Shown piece by piece: positions 21,088-31,632 of a stretch of 64,000 bases of DNA. A model generated the notes under the pieces. That model was not told where the DNA came from. It did no database searches and saw only the letters and a program-made list of their open reading frames with translations. Source of the DNA: Ixodes scapularis (taxonomy: Eukaryota; Arthropoda; Arachnida; Ixodida; Ixodidae); assembly GCF_016920785.2 (NCBI RefSeq), contig NW_024609880.1, positions 63,799,830-63,863,829 on the forward strand, in the 5' to 3' direction. Position 1 is the stretch's first letter. Each line of letters opens with the position of its first letter. Made by a program: the position numbers and the translations under genes.

Positions 21088-21375
21088 TTATTGGTCGAGG
21101 CAAAAAGATGATAGCTTAGAAAGAAGGCGTTGATGGAGGACACGGCCGAACGCTTTGGAAAAAAAAAAAAAAAAAAAAAAAAAAAACTGCGTCAGTTTGG
21201 ACGTGACATTTAAGGTTAGTGTGCAAGTCATGGATGAAGTCGCAGAGTTGCGTTTCGCAGGAAAGTACCTTTTGAAAACCGTGCTGCTGTTTAAAGAAAA
21301 GAAATGGGATGATAGGTGCCTCATGATATTGGAGTAGAGGATATGCTCAAGTAGTTTGCAAGAAATTGAAGTCAA
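21088..21375 (-). pseudogene. LINE RT N-terminal region, interrupted by a T tract
   Basis: TSISCKLLEHILYSNIM and, after a frame change and a homopolymer, FSKAFGRVLHQRLLSKLS. The normal RT motif is DFSKAFDRV; here the second aspartate is replaced by glycine. A run of about 27 A on the plus strand (21,160-21,186) encodes phenylalanines in this frame and replaces the segment that normally carries the first catalytic aspartate. Confidence 0.85.
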
Positions 21376-21533
21376 TGAATTAGGGCGATAATTAGATGCG
21401 GAAGAGCGGCTGCCCTGTTTAAAGACTGGGAATTACCCTTCCCACCTTTTGGTCAGATGGAAGGCAGCTTTGAGATGAGGACTGAATGAAGATGAGTTTC
21501 AAATACTCACTAGAAATAACACGGGTGTTTCTT

Positions 21534-21746
21534 TTAAATTTTAGGGTTGATGTTATCGGTTCCAGCGGACGAAGTAAGTTTTAGTTTATCAATCAATGTT
21601 TTAATACCAGCGGAGTTAACGTTAATAGGATGCATGCGCTCGTAAAGCTCTTCAGGGAGAGTGGGGACGAAGTCCAAGCACTCGTTAGTAAACACTGATG
21701 AAAAGTATTCGTTAAACACAGAACTATCATGCTCGACGTTGCACAT
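21534..21746 (-). pseudogene. LINE ORF2, endonuclease-RT linker and RT start
   Basis: It contains FNEYFSSVFT, then IKTLIDKLKLTSSAGTDNI. These are the usual lead-in motifs of CR1/L2-type ORF2 before the RT fingers (F..YF.SVF and I...L..LK..SA.G.D.I). A stop follows directly, so the frame is broken. Confidence 0.85.
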
Positions 21747-21839
21747 CCGACTTTCCTAACTCTCCCCATCTTGCTAAACGTCCGTGTGTGTCCAGCACCA
21801 GAAACCGGAATTTTAAAGGTTAAAAACGGCACGTTGCGA

Positions 21840-22380
21840 ATATGGAACGCGCACTTTCATGCAAAGCTGACGTCAAGTGACTCAAATCGAAAAACATGCA
21901 TATTTACAGTATTGTTATCTCTTCTGGTGAAGGCTAAACAACCGTTGCATCCGTTTTCGCGCACGAAACGGTGACTCCCAGAGAAAGTAAGAACGCAGTG
22001 ATTGTCTTTATTTTAGCAATGTAAACACACTTGCAGGCGTGCGCTGATGAAGCCTCAAAATCAAAACTCTCGTAGTGTGATTCGTGACTGCTCCGGCTAC
22101 TACCCAACCTCGTTGTCACGCCACCTTCTGCAAGCAAACACTAAAATTGCCAGTAAACACACAAAAGCGACATCGATACAATTAATTATCTTGTAGAATA
22201 TCACCTTATTTAATCATAACTGTTTCAATAGGCACTACAAGTTGTATTTATTTTAAGAAGAAGCAAAATTTTTTTCGTGAGAAAAAACAAAATATCAATG
22301 TTAAGTCTGGTAACGTTGTAATTTTGCCGAATCATTGCCACATCTTTAGAAAACTTCGACAAAAGTTGCGCCGAATTTTC
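21840..22380. other. Intergenic, no gene seen
   Basis: Mixed-composition DNA with no recognised domain, RNA or element boundary. Confidence 0.4.
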
Positions 22381-22381
22381 G

Positions 22382-22447
22382 ATTAAGGGGGGGGGGAGAG
22401 GGTCGGGTTTGCCCCCCCCCACTCAAAAACAAGTTGGTACGCCATTG
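22382..22447 (-). mobile_element. End of a G-rich MITE (inverse of 18,627)
   Basis: The end reads AAGTTGGTACGCCATTG, preceded by poly-G (22,387-22,396) and poly-C tracts (22,413-22,422). Inverted, it gives CAATGGCGTACCAACTT, close to the left end at 18,627. The opposite end was not found. Confidence 0.5.
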
Positions 22448-22599
22448 GTAGAAGAAATATAACCCCACGGTGCTTCTATCACCTTCACCTGTGTATCGGT
22501 AGAGCGTAAAGTCGCTGTCGCAGTCATAGAAACGACACGGTCTGGACACGCGATGACAGAACCATCTGCAGGCACTCCTCAGACTGTCTTTTGTATCAC

Positions 22600-23260
22600 G
22601 CATTATTAGCAGCTAGTGTGACCGCTGCGTGTCGCTTTTGTCGCGAAACCCAGCCATATATAACAACTATAGGAGTCCGGAAACGGCTTGCGGGACCAGA
22701 GCTTTTCTTTTATCGCGTAATTATAACATATCCTGCGCTAAACGAAAAGCCACAGTTGCGGAAGCACTTGTTTCCCCGACTCGAAGAATCCATTATAGTG
22801 CGTCCGTGCACGGATTCGACCGTGTACCAATTCATTCGCCTATATCCGACCGTTGTGATACAACGCCCGATCTTCGGACGTTCACCGAGCCAAGTGCCCG
22901 CGGGAACGCCGCGGCCCCGACGCAATCCTGCTTCCCAGGGGTGAACTGGGCGTCGCACTTTTCCGAGTGCCATCGTCCCGATGTATTTAGTGCCACCAAA
23001 TTGTTCTGCACCACGAGGCGCACTTCCTGTGCGCATGCGAACGCGTCTCAGACTGCTGTATTTACCGCGTCCTAAAATGTGGTCCCTCGATTCCCGCTTG
23101 ACGACGTCATATAGAAGTGTCCTCGCAGTGGCACAACAGCGATGGTGGATCTGGCAGACGCCTGTTCTGATGTAGGTCGCTCTGCTGCTGGACGAGTTCA
23201 CGAAAGCTTCGGCAGCCAGGGCCGCGGAGGCCTCGACTTCAACGTCTGCTAGACTCTGTT
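22600..23260. repeat. GC-rich dispersed repeat, related to 50,900-51,150 and 26,510-26,690
   Basis: The block ACCGCGTCCTAAAATGTGG ... GACGACGTCAT ... GGATCTGGCAGACGCC ... AGCTTCGGCAGCCAGG matches, in order, blocks near 50,938-51,130. Parts recur inverted at 26,560-26,690 and 27,745-27,830. The 60-160-codon frames across it differ between copies and are not called. Confidence 0.6.
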
Positions 23261-23345
23261 CAGAGTAGGCCGGTTGGCTATAGCCAACCGGGACCCTGGT
23301 TAACCCATGTCTTCCTCTTCCCTCGTTCTTTCCTTCCTTCCGATA
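23215..23345 (+). mobile_element. Probable LINE 3' end with (TTCC)n-like tail
   Basis: CCGGGACCCTGGTTAACCCA followed by a pyrimidine-rich tail CTTTCCTTCCTTCC at about 23,328-23,340. A perfect 22-bp palindrome with centre CTATAG lies at about 23,267-23,288. The call rests on tail style only. Confidence 0.35.
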
Positions 23346-23349
23346 TGCG

Positions 23350-24250
23350 CTTCAGACCTGCAGCAGCTGTATGGGAACGTGTAATGAATAAGACCGAGAA
23401 TACAGTTACGGGGCGATTTCCGCATCTCGTCCCCCCCGAATTCGTAACAGGCAGCAATTCCATCTCCGCTGCCACGCTGACAGCCGTCCGTCATGCACGA
23501 CGAGGTTCCCGAAGTTTGTCAGCGCATCGATCAGGCCGGTTGTTGTGTCAAGAGCCGCATGCGGAAGTCGAACTTTCTGCCGCCCTTATCTTTGCTGGCT
23601 CGCATCCAAAGGGAAGCTGTATAGGATGTTTCCAAAGTATACCGAAAGTAAGCGTTCTTATATACTCTGTTTCACCTTACGATGGATTATAGGGGACGCT
23701 ATCGAGTGAACGAAAGTCACGTAACCACCAGGAGGAGGACAGGGACGGGCGGGGTGCGCTGTCACGTGACACGTTTGCAAGCTGTGGATTGGCTGGGGCT
23801 AGCGTCGGTCCGTCGGAAACGGAGGGTAAATGAAGGCCCCAGGCCTCGTGAAAAAGACACAGATAGCCCGAATCTACCTTTTTGCAACATTACCCAATCA
23901 TCAGCTAGGAATGCTGGGAGCTATATGCACACGCGCTTACACGCTTTCCTCCTCCGTGTAAAAGATACGAAGTAAATAACCACTGTATTATAGGCGTGGG
24001 CGAACGCGTGCGCAATCTTCTACTTGTTTCACTTTTCCATTAGAACAGTTACTGCGTGACTCTATTAAGTTACTGGTGTAGACGCTAGCACGTACAGCGC
24101 TTGCGACTGTGCTCGCACCATGCTCCGTGGTACTTGGTAATTTAGTAAAAGGCCCGCTGAGACGGGTGTAGTTGGGTTTCGCTGGTCAAATTCAGCGGTG
24201 GGGCCTCGTGGGGCCTCGTGGCAGACTAAAGTGCAGGCTGTTTTGAAACG
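23350..24250. other. Intergenic, no gene seen
   Basis: GC-balanced DNA with short unrecognised frames on both strands. Nothing specific can be supported. Confidence 0.4.
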
Positions 24251-24255
24251 TATAC

Positions 24256-24474
24256 GCGGGGAGCGAGTCGTCTGCTTCGTGCGCAGGAGTTGTGGCGACG
24301 TCAGAATGACGCCGAGCTCCGATTGGCTTTGATTGAAAGGATAGGGGGTAGACATCAATCCTAGATGCCTTAAGATCTACTCACTATTTTTTTCCTTATC
24401 AGCCAGTACGAGTTTGACGTTCCGACATCACGGGAAACCCTGTGCAAGAGGCAGACGAACTCGTGCTCCGCATT
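24256..24474. mobile_element. Foldback MITE, copy 2
   Basis: The left arm GCGGGGAGCGAGTCGTCTGC and the right arm GCAGACGAACTCGTGCTCCG pair imperfectly. CGACGTCAGAATGACG on the left matches GACGTTCCGACATCACG on the right. Same family as 3710-3896 and 60,172-60,390. Confidence 0.65.
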
Positions 24475-24479
24475 TAGAC

Positions 24480-24980
24480 CAACGCGCGGCTTCGCCGTCA
24501 TGCTGCTGCGGTGAGGCTTGTTTGGAAACAGCGCGTTGGCGTATTACCAATTCGGTCTTTGACTTTACAGGTGTCCTCCACACTACAGCCTTTTCGTGTG
24601 TGTTTGTTTGTTTACTCCTGGATCGGGTTTGTTTGTGAATACGGGTATATATATATATCTTCCAGCAGTTAAATTAAGCCCACGTATCGTTTCATGCAAA
24701 TGACTGTCGCGTGGTCCTCGCCTCGATTATTCGAGCACGATTTTGCGCGCAGGCAGGGGGACGGGCTTGAAATCTAAGTGGAATAGATCGCATTGGTGTA
24801 CTTTAGTGGCAGCACGTGAAGTTATTTCTGGGGAAGGTCGCGTTCAGCGGGCAATTAAAGGAAACGATCCAAACAAGCTTTACGTCTGCTGAACGGAATC
24901 GGCTGGAACGGTAGTTACTTTCTCCAGGCTTGTTTACCCGAGCCTTGGACTCCCTCATTTCATGTCCTCCCCCCCCTCAC

Positions 24981-25011
<31 letters not shown>

Positions 25012-25765
25012 ACACCAGGCGATATGACGTCCGTGAAAATGAAAACGCGCCAATCGGTGCTGAAATTACTTCACAACCGGAAATAGGCCCTACTCTCTCA
25101 CTGAACATTTTTGTTTTTTTAATTGCGTATAACTTATTTTTTTTTTTTTTTTTTTTGACATTCTATTTTAACTGCTAGCGCTACCTTTCGGGCGTATAGT
25201 CTGAGCGTTTGGAAGTGCCTAGTTCATTTTTGGGGTGAGAAAAATGTTTCTTTCCTGTATCTGTTTTATTTATTTTTTTCCTGACTCGAAACCTGAAGCC
25301 GTTGCTTTTTTTAGTTAGCTTTTGCTTTAGAGCTCGCACTTTAATGATTGAAGTTTCTTTTTTGTATGTTTCTTTTTTATCCCGGTAGCTTTTTTGGACA
25401 CAGTAAACAGAGCAATAAATCTTGGCTTTTTTGAGGTTGTCTGCTTTATATTTCCCCACTTGTTTTTGCTAAACTATCTATAATCTAAACACTACCAAGG
25501 CCACAAGCTGTTTGTATGAAAAAAAGAAAAGAAAGAAGGGAACAATAAACAAACCAAGTTTGATGTTAAAAAAAAAAACGAAAAGAAAAAAACACGAAAG
25601 GTTATTCATCCGGGAAATCAAACTCTACAGGAAATCTGTACTGATATGTACCTCGATTAGTCATACAGCTACGCTTTATTAGTCGGGCTTGTTTCATGTT
25701 GTTCAGGTGTGGCCTAGCTCAAGTTGTTGGCAATAAGATTCCAAGAGGCTCTTCTCAGGATAATG
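24480..25765. other. Intergenic with low-complexity tracts
   Basis: Poly-C then (CA)n at 24,978-25,014; poly-T at 25,136-25,156; several T-rich tracts to 25,440 and A-rich tracts at 25,515-25,600. A 92-codon minus-strand lysine-rich frame at 25,181-25,459 is a product of T-rich sequence. No gene is called. Confidence 0.5.
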
Positions 25766-25768
25766 TAT

Positions 25769-25960
25769 ATACAGGGGGGGTTCTACTAACTTTAGCCAAA
25801 ATTTAAAAATATTTTGACACATTTTAGGAACACGAAATTAAAGGGTAAACTTTGTTTATTGTTCGTACCAAGTCAAGCTATTTTTATAGTTTGCCAAATT
25901 AACTAATTAATTACGATTAATTAATGAACTTTTGAACCTTTCAATTTAAAGCAAAAGTTC
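25769..25960 (+). mobile_element. One end of a CAGGGGG...TTTAGCC-type DNA element
   Basis: TATATACAGG followed by CTACTAACTTTAGCCAAAAT has the same style as the MITE end at 32,211 (TATATGCGGAGTGTCCCA...). AATTAACTAATTAATTACGA follows at about 25,897. No opposite end was found. Confidence 0.4.
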
Positions 25961-26499
25961 CAATGGGAAAGTTCTAGAGCGTCCACAGAAACATCCAATT
26001 CAGTAGCTTTTGCTGCTGACTTGGATGTTTCCGACATGTGTCAAGCGTGTACGCTTTTACTTGAGAATGTTGACCCATTTCATTTCGAGCCAGCCGGCTC
26101 TTTTCTTGTTCCAGTTTATTCGATACGAAACTCGCGTTCGGTATTGTCTAAAACCTTGATCCAGATGTCGCCTTTGTCGTAGGTCAAGCTTCACTGAGTT
26201 ATCGATCGATTAATTAAAAAGAAGGTCAATTTTTATTGTATGGATATTTAGACGGTGGAGGGTTAGTCTGCCTCGAGAGTTCGTCGGCTTTCTCCGCTTC
26301 AGATGGATAGTCCGCCTTGAAACGTCGTCTGCTGTCCCCGTTTTAGATAAGCAATTTTGCCCTTGCAGCAAGGCTGTACGCGGTGCTTGGAAGGTGTGTC
26401 CGACTGGTGTGTTCAGCGTCCTGTCCCGCTCACGTACATAGAAAATGGTATTGGAGTGGCAAACGATTAATTGCGTCACAGAAGTCGAAGTGTCACGTT

Positions 26500-26700
26500 G
26501 TCGGATGTCGCGATCTTAGCTCTTGGTGCTAGAAGTCCCGACATGAACGGGAGTGTCGCTGCCGTCGCGGCGTCCCAACTTCTGACTGCCGAAGCTACCG
26601 TGGACTGTCGAGCTGGAGAGCGACTGAAGCAGAACACGCGTCTGCCAGATTTACCACAGCTGCTGTGATACCGCCAGGATCGCGGCAGGCGACAGCATCA
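26500..26700 (-). repeat. GC-rich dispersed repeat (inverse of 23,110-23,230)
   Basis: CGTCTGCCAGATTTACCACAG and GATCGCGGCAG here are the reverse complement of parts of 23,140-23,165 and 51,025-51,045. Boundaries are unclear. Confidence 0.5.
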
Positions 26701-27229
26701 TATAGGCCGTGTTCCGAAATTTATTTGATCGTAATACAGAGTGAGGATTTTGTACCTCTGCGTTCGAAAACCTACCCGCGTCCAGCGTGGCCCTGTGTTA
26801 TCACGTGACACGACCCGCCGGAGTAACTCGGACCTAAAGACCTGTCGCTCTCAAGTTTTGAACAGCGCCCCTGGCGAGAAGCATTCGATATTTTTAGGTC
26901 GCGTCTGTACTATTCGTAGCGTTGCGTCCTTTCAAACGTTCTGTTAGTACGCGTGAACCATGAGCAGACGCCAAGGGAAGCTGACAGACGCTAGTTTATG
27001 CCCGTGGAAGGTACATGATGGGACGCTAGGACGCCGCTTCACGTCAGCATTAAATGGTCGCGTCTCGCGGACGCTAGCGGAGACCTCTCTTTTGTGGTCG
27101 CGTCTCGTGAACTCTACAGCGCCCCCTGGCCGAGAGAAACAGGCCTATTTGGGTAAGATTTGGAACACATCCATAGAGAGCCTGTATTACGGAGAGTTTC
27201 CAACTGTTCGATCGCAGTCACGTGATTTA

Positions 27230-27405
27230 TGGATCGCGTTTGCAATACGAGCTGCAAGAAAAGTTCCTCGTCTCCCTCTTTCCGTCTGCGTTTCACCCCT
27301 CGACGCGAAAACGCAGCGCATGAACACTCGCCACCCATCTCCAATTTTTGCAAACACTCCCTACAGTTCCAATTAAACCCCATCTGCAATCTAGGCACTC
27401 TAGCA
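27230..27405. repeat. GC-rich dispersed repeat (CAATCTAGGCACTCTA family)
   Basis: GCGTTTCACCCCTCGACGCG, ACGCAGCGCATG and GCAATCTAGGCACTCTAGC are shared with 27,570-27,740. The two copies are direct repeats about 340 bp apart. Confidence 0.6.
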
Positions 27406-27569
27406 TCATGCTTGTATGACGTTATGAGGCGGAAATCGAGGGACCAGTTTTTTTAGACCCCGTAAACACACATGTTGGAAACGCTTTCCTGGCACCGTAG
27501 TATTAGAGAGAGCAACTGCTGGATCGGGTTCACGTGGTTTATGAGCCACGTTTACCGTGCTGTGAGCAG

Positions 27570-27740
27570 ATGCCGAAAGCGTTGGTCGTCTGCAAACGTG
27601 TCTGCTTTTCCGCCTGCTCTCCTCCTCGCCACGCGAAAACGCAGCGCATGCGCAGTTGCGACCAATCTCCGCAGGAGGCGTCCGCCATTAAAACGCTCCC
27701 CTCGGTTACAGATGGACCCTCTCTGTATTCTAGGCTCTTT
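27570..27740. repeat. GC-rich dispersed repeat, direct neighbour copy
   Basis: GCCGAAAGCGTTGGTCGTC ... CACGCGAAAACGCAGCGCATG ... GCGACCAATCTCC ... TTCTAGGCTCTT. It matches 2735-2930 in inverse orientation over its whole length. Confidence 0.65.
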
Positions 27741-27824
27741 AAGTTCCAACTACTGGCTGCTGAAACTTCCGTATAGATCGTCAAGCTGGAGAGTGACCTG
27801 CAGCAGAATAGTCGTCTGCGACAT

Positions 27825-27890
27825 CCATGAGCAGTTCATGTAACCATGAACTGCTCATGGTTACAGAGCTATGAGCAGTTCTGTAACTCA
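27825..27890. repeat. Cluster of CATGAGCAGTTCATG hairpins
   Basis: Perfect 16-bp arms (27,825-27,840 and 27,845-27,860) surround a TAAC loop; the right arm can also pair with ATGAGCAGTTC at 27,871-27,881. Three alternating copies in 57 bp give mutually exclusive hairpins. Function unknown. Confidence 0.8.
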
Positions 27891-27899
27891 GCTAATCTA

Positions 27900-28331
27900 A
27901 TAACGTTGGCATACCGGTCGGATGATCGCGGGCTTTGTGCGGCGCAGTCAACGCAATCGCGCTGCCGCGTCGCTCGTCTCTTTCCCGGCGTATCCAATCT
28001 CGGGGAAACCACTATCAGGACGCACACTGCGCCGCTGCAAGAGCGGCTGGCCGTTTTCATCCGGACGTGATTTTGCCGCCGCCGCCGCGATTAGCAGACG
28101 GAGGATGCCGCTTCCCGGCGCGACACGTCGCTGCGGTCGGAGTCGACGACTGTGGCGACCCCTGCCGCCGTCGGCGCGAGACACAACACGCGGAACGCGA
28201 AACTGCCGTCTTCCGCCGCGCTGTTCCCGTCCGGTCGTCCTGGGAAGTGGGGCTCGACGCCCGGCGCGAGAGCGGCAGTGTCTTTCTTCCCCGCCTCGCA
28301 CGTCCGCTGAGGATTACCTGCGGCAGCCGAC
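27900..28331. promoter_or_regulatory. CpG-rich interval, possible promoter/5' UTR
   Basis: About 430 bp very rich in CpG, ending immediately before an ATG in good context. It does not match any repeat I found elsewhere in the window, unlike the other GC-rich stretches. Long frames on both strands (up to 168 codons) are expected by chance in such sequence. A promoter role is inference from composition and from the exon-like end. Confidence 0.3.
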
Positions 28332-28361
28332 ATGATCGCCATGGAAGGGCCTCCACTCAAG
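28332..28361 (+). CDS. Possible first coding exon (10 codons) with splice donor
   Basis: An ATG at 28,332 and a second ATG at 28,341 in strong context (GCCATGG) open a frame encoding MIAMEGPPLK. It is followed by GTACAG directly after AAG, a fair match to the AAG|GTRAGT donor consensus, with the exon ending in phase 0. Without splicing the frame stops nine codons later. The CpG-rich stretch upstream fits a housekeeping-type 5' end. The protein is not recognised, and downstream exons would lie outside what I can identify. Chance occurrence is quite possible. Confidence 0.27.
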
Positions 28362-28364
28362 GTA

Positions 28365-29490
28365 CAGTCGTGCCTCTCACTTCTACCCTAGGATCGAACG
28401 CGTGTGCTGCGTTCAACTCTTCCTTTTTAATTCGATTTTGAAAAAGCGGATCGCGAGCACGCGTTCGGATCACTGGGTTCAATGCCCTCGCAGGCGGAGG
28501 CGAACCCGCGTTCGAGAGGATGACGTTTTTAGGATAGATTGAGCTTTTGGTAATCTGCGGATGAAGGGGCTATATATAGCCGTTTCCGCGCTGTGGTAGT
28601 GACAGAATTTTTTTTTTTTAATTTTTTATTGGTTAATCTTAGTTTGTTGTTGATTGGAGCTGAATAGCTCTGCGGCTGGGAGGTGAATGAAGTGGTCGCG
28701 AGGTAAGACCACTTTGCGGAGTTCTCGCGCACGCTGCTTTGGGTTCAGTCGAGGGCAAGACTGAGTGTCCAATCGGAAGATTAAAAACGCCTTCACGTAA
28801 AGCGGTTATTATTTCGTTTTTTTTTTTTTTTTGCATATTATTTTGTTTTAAATAACACAAAACGGACGGTGGGATTCAAAGCTTACAAAAATACAGTGAG
28901 GGTGCAGGCGAGCTGGTGGATTTTGATCATGTGGAAAACTACCCGAGAGTCGAGGCTGGTAAAGATGGAGGGGAGCTTAGTAGTTTTCCATCTTTTACCA
29001 CAGTCTCGGGGAAGTTTCAACGTGATTCAAGATGCATGGTTAGTCGCCAGTGAAAGAGGTAGAATCGTCGTCTTGCGAGCAGGGAGAAAAATAGAGGTTA
29101 AACTAAAAGTTGATGTTTTTTGTGTTTTTTTCTTTTTGCGTTTATTTTTAAAGAATGAAACTAGCCTAGCGTCGTCGATCGACACAATTACAAGTTTGGT
29201 TGCCAAAAGTGCCATGGACACGAGAAACTCTATAATGTGTTCCAAAGGGACCCTAAAAACCTTTAAAAAAAGCTGAAAAAAATGACCTCTAAGGAGAACT
29301 AGAAAAGAAACAAAAAAAAAAACAAAAAAACATTGACATTTGTGGCAGGACGTGAAAATTGACGGATGTTTATTTTCAGACTCGCTAATTAATCGAATTA
29401 ATTATGAAATTGTATTCCTCAACGAACTCTAGGACTTGTAAGACACCTAGCCGTTTTCAAAAATCGGTAGGTGTTTTATTGTTTAGAAGC
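28365..29490. other. Intergenic or intronic, no exon recognised
   Basis: Poly-T at 28,606-28,619 and 28,817-28,832 and A-rich tracts near 29,310-29,330. A 135-codon frame at 28,869-29,276 has no domain and is partly low complexity. If the exon at 28,332 is real, this is intron. Confidence 0.35.
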
Positions 29491-29882
29491 CAGTTTGAAC
29501 CATACAATACAATACAATACAATACAATTTATTTTTCTTTTTTGAATACATTTCGCTCTGTACCCACGTAATCCAAGAAGGCTTGTGTGTGGGACGCGGC
29601 AGGTGACTAACACATAGTATTTACAGTTGTAGCTCTTTCTGTGAGTTTAAACAAACCAAACAAATTATAAGAAAAGAAGCGGCTCATATATACACATGCA
29701 CTATAACCGGTGGAACAGGCCTCTATTAGGCACATATTGCTACTTAGTAATATACCTCAAAGCATTGTTTTAATAAATCAATCTAATTCATACAGTGGTT
29801 ACAGTCGTATGTTGGCACTTTTTATTAATTCGCGCTTCGTTTAATTTTTCTGTTCATTGATCTATATTCTTGCCATTTTTTT

Positions 29883-30338
29883 TTATTGCATGTATATTTT
29901 TGACTCAATCAGCTCCTCGGCTAGTTCGTTAAAAAGTTTAGGCACATAATATTTTCTTGTAGACTCTCCATACTTTGTCTTTTTTAATGGCTCAAAAGAT
30001 TTCCTCTTTGGTCGTAATGTTCTTTCTTTAACAATTTCTATTTTGTGGTTGTTGATTAAAAAGAATTTTGTGATTATGTCATATTTCAATTGATCACTAA
30101 AATAAAATACGCCTATTTCTTTATGTATGTCATCTATTAAATCGCTTCTCTTTTTGATTTGGCAACCGATTCTTCTGAATACCTGTTTTTGGAGAGTTTC
30201 AACTTTTCTTTGTAGGTATTTGGCACAGTGCCCATAAACAGTTATTCCATATTGAATTACACATTTTGCTAACCAGTTATAAATCATTTTAAGTACAGAA
30301 TGGGGGACCATATCTTGAATGTGAAGCATATAGACCAT
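29883..30338 (-). pseudogene. LINE ORF2 C-terminal fragment
   Basis: VLKMIYNWLAKCVIQYGIT followed by VYGHCAKYLQRKVETLQKQV and FRRIG: the SxLxYGI..WG.....LE.LQK...R.I region of LINE proteins. About 150 residues open to the stop at 29,883. C-terminal lysine-rich segment; no zinc knuckle is seen. Confidence 0.85.
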
Positions 30339-30531
30339 CAGTGTCTTTATTTTTTTTGCAAACTTGCTCTATGTGTGAGTCCCATTTAAGATGTTGGTCT
30401 CTATACATTCCAAGGTATTTTACATTTTTTACGTACTCTATTGGTAGGCATGAACAGTTATTACAATTTTTATCGTGCATTTTAATGGGTAATTCAGTTA
30501 ATAGTATTTTTCTGGGGTCTCTAAAGCACAT
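30289..30531 (-). pseudogene. LINE ORF2 post-RT fragment
   Basis: VKYLGMYRDQHLKWDSHIEQV is the standard KYLG......W..HI motif at the end of non-LTR RT domains. It then shifts frame into the piece at 29,883-30,338. Confidence 0.85.
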
Positions 30532-30589
30532 TATTTGAGTTTTTGAAGTATTTACGATAATCTGATTTGTACAATACCACTGAAAAATT

Positions 30590-31135
30590 AATGTATATAT
30601 ATGTTAATATATCTCTTACTGTCTGAAATGGTGTTGCTCCGTTCTGATGCTTCGTCTTGTGTCATAATCGTGCTAATGAAGCACATAATACCCAGGGAAG
30701 CCAGTCTCGGGGTCCTAAAGGGTGGAACACAAAAGGTAGGGGGGGGGGGGGGGGGGTAGGGGGGGGGGGAAGCAACCGAGAATCGCTGGAAATTCGGAAA
30801 AGCTCTGGAGGAAGCTAGGATGCTTCTTGCGAGCAGGAGTTTGTACCCCCGATACTTGGTGCGTGCAAGTCGGTTTCCCTAAGCTGGTAGCTGCGCGTAC
30901 TTTTCTCCGCGACTTCAGGTGCACGCAACATGTTCGAGCGCTTTCCTCGAAAGAGAGATGCAGCGAACGAGCCGCTTTTGTGTCGAGAAAGGACGACCGC
31001 TCCGCTCCTTCCGAAACTTCTATATATACTCATTTTCATCTGCACGTTGCGCATTGTTCATGCGCCGAGCGCGAGGTTTCTTACGCGGTTTGAATGTCGG
31101 AGGAAAAAAGCTATATGCTTCTGGCGTTTGAAGTG
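30590..31135. other. Intergenic with a 17-bp poly-G tract
   Basis: Poly-G runs at about 30,740-30,756 and 30,761-30,769. Short overlapping frames on both strands (30,815-31,178) have no recognised domain. Confidence 0.4.
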
Positions 31136-31256
31136 CGTACGTCCCGATAGCCACCGCAGCCAGGGTATCCCGGACTAAGGATGCCCTCCACCGGGCGGGT
31201 GCCCAAGCATCTGCACATGATGCTCGCTAATTAAAGGTTTATTCATTCATTCATTC
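31136..31256 (+). mobile_element. LINE 3' end with (ATTC)n tail
   Basis: ACGTCCCGATAGCCACCGCA ... CACATGATGCTCGCTAATTAAAGG ends in a GTTTATTCATTCATTCATTC tail (31,237-31,256). A tetranucleotide tail after an AATTAAA-like signal is typical of a LINE 3' UTR. No coding part remains. Confidence 0.6.
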
Positions 31257-31439
31257 TACATAAAGGGGAAAATTAGCAATGCACCGCGAAAAGACGATTC
31301 TTTTTTTTTTTTTTTTTTACTTAAGTTTTTGAGGTGAAGGCGAGTGTAAGAAAATAATCATTTTTGTGCGTATGTTTCGACTGCGAGAAGTACGTCAGCC
31401 TCTGTGGGCGTCTGGCGTCGCAGCTGTTTATAAAAAAAA

Positions 31440-31632
31440 TGTAGCCAGTGCAACGTATACCACTGCCTGGAGTAAGTACACACCTCTACGATATGGTCAC
31501 GTAGATATGTAGATCGAAGCGGGCCGGGTTGGGGATCGAGCCCATTGTGAGTGGGGATCTGCAGCGCGAGCTTTCGGTGCTGCGAGCTGCGCGGTGCGCT
31601 AACAAACTCGGCCACCCTCACCCATCCCAATT
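31440..31632 (-). mobile_element. SINE with serine-tRNA-like head
   Basis: On the minus strand it reads GGGTGGCCGAGTTTGTTAGC (A box), AAAGCTCGCGCTGC (long variable arm region), GGGCTCGATCCC (B box) and then GCCCGCTTCGATCTACAT. The order and spacing match the SINE at 51,837-52,120. The 3' part is shorter and more diverged. Confidence 0.75.

Larger units (their letters stand above)
20050..21840 (-). mobile_element. LINE (CR1/L2-like) with nearly complete but broken RT
   Basis: On the minus strand the order is: a linker between endonuclease and RT (about 21,535-21,800), RT N-terminal motifs (21,090-21,375), the GVPxGxVLGPLLF box (20,935-21,000), the FADD box (20,890-20,915), a conserved W..W.M..N..K segment (20,760-20,880), YKYLGVRLTSDLPWNNHIE (20,640-20,705), the NRAARFI segment (20,420-20,490) and the C-terminal tail (20,091-20,384). 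Frames change several times. The 3' UTR and tail are missing. A related 3' end lies at 52,860-53,280 on the plus strand. Confidence 0.92.
29497..30590 (-). mobile_element. 5'-truncated LINE with (TTGTA)n tail
   Basis: On the minus strand the piece begins near 30,590 after the RT core and ends in a pentanucleotide tail visible on the plus strand as (ATACA)n at 29,502-29,527. Two coding fragments (30,289-30,531 and 29,883-30,338) represent the region C-terminal to the RT. It is a different family from the LINEs at 4070 and 20,050, judging by tail and protein sequence. Confidence 0.85.

Noticed and set aside
22629..23201. Overlapping 148- and 163-codon frames on opposite strands
   Set aside because: They cover a dispersed repeat whose other copies do not keep the frame.
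27935..28441. 168-codon plus-strand open frame and 117-codon minus-strand frame in the CpG-rich interval
   Set aside because: Both strands are open in several frames because stop codons are rare in CpG-rich DNA; arginine/serine/proline-rich translations carry no domain.
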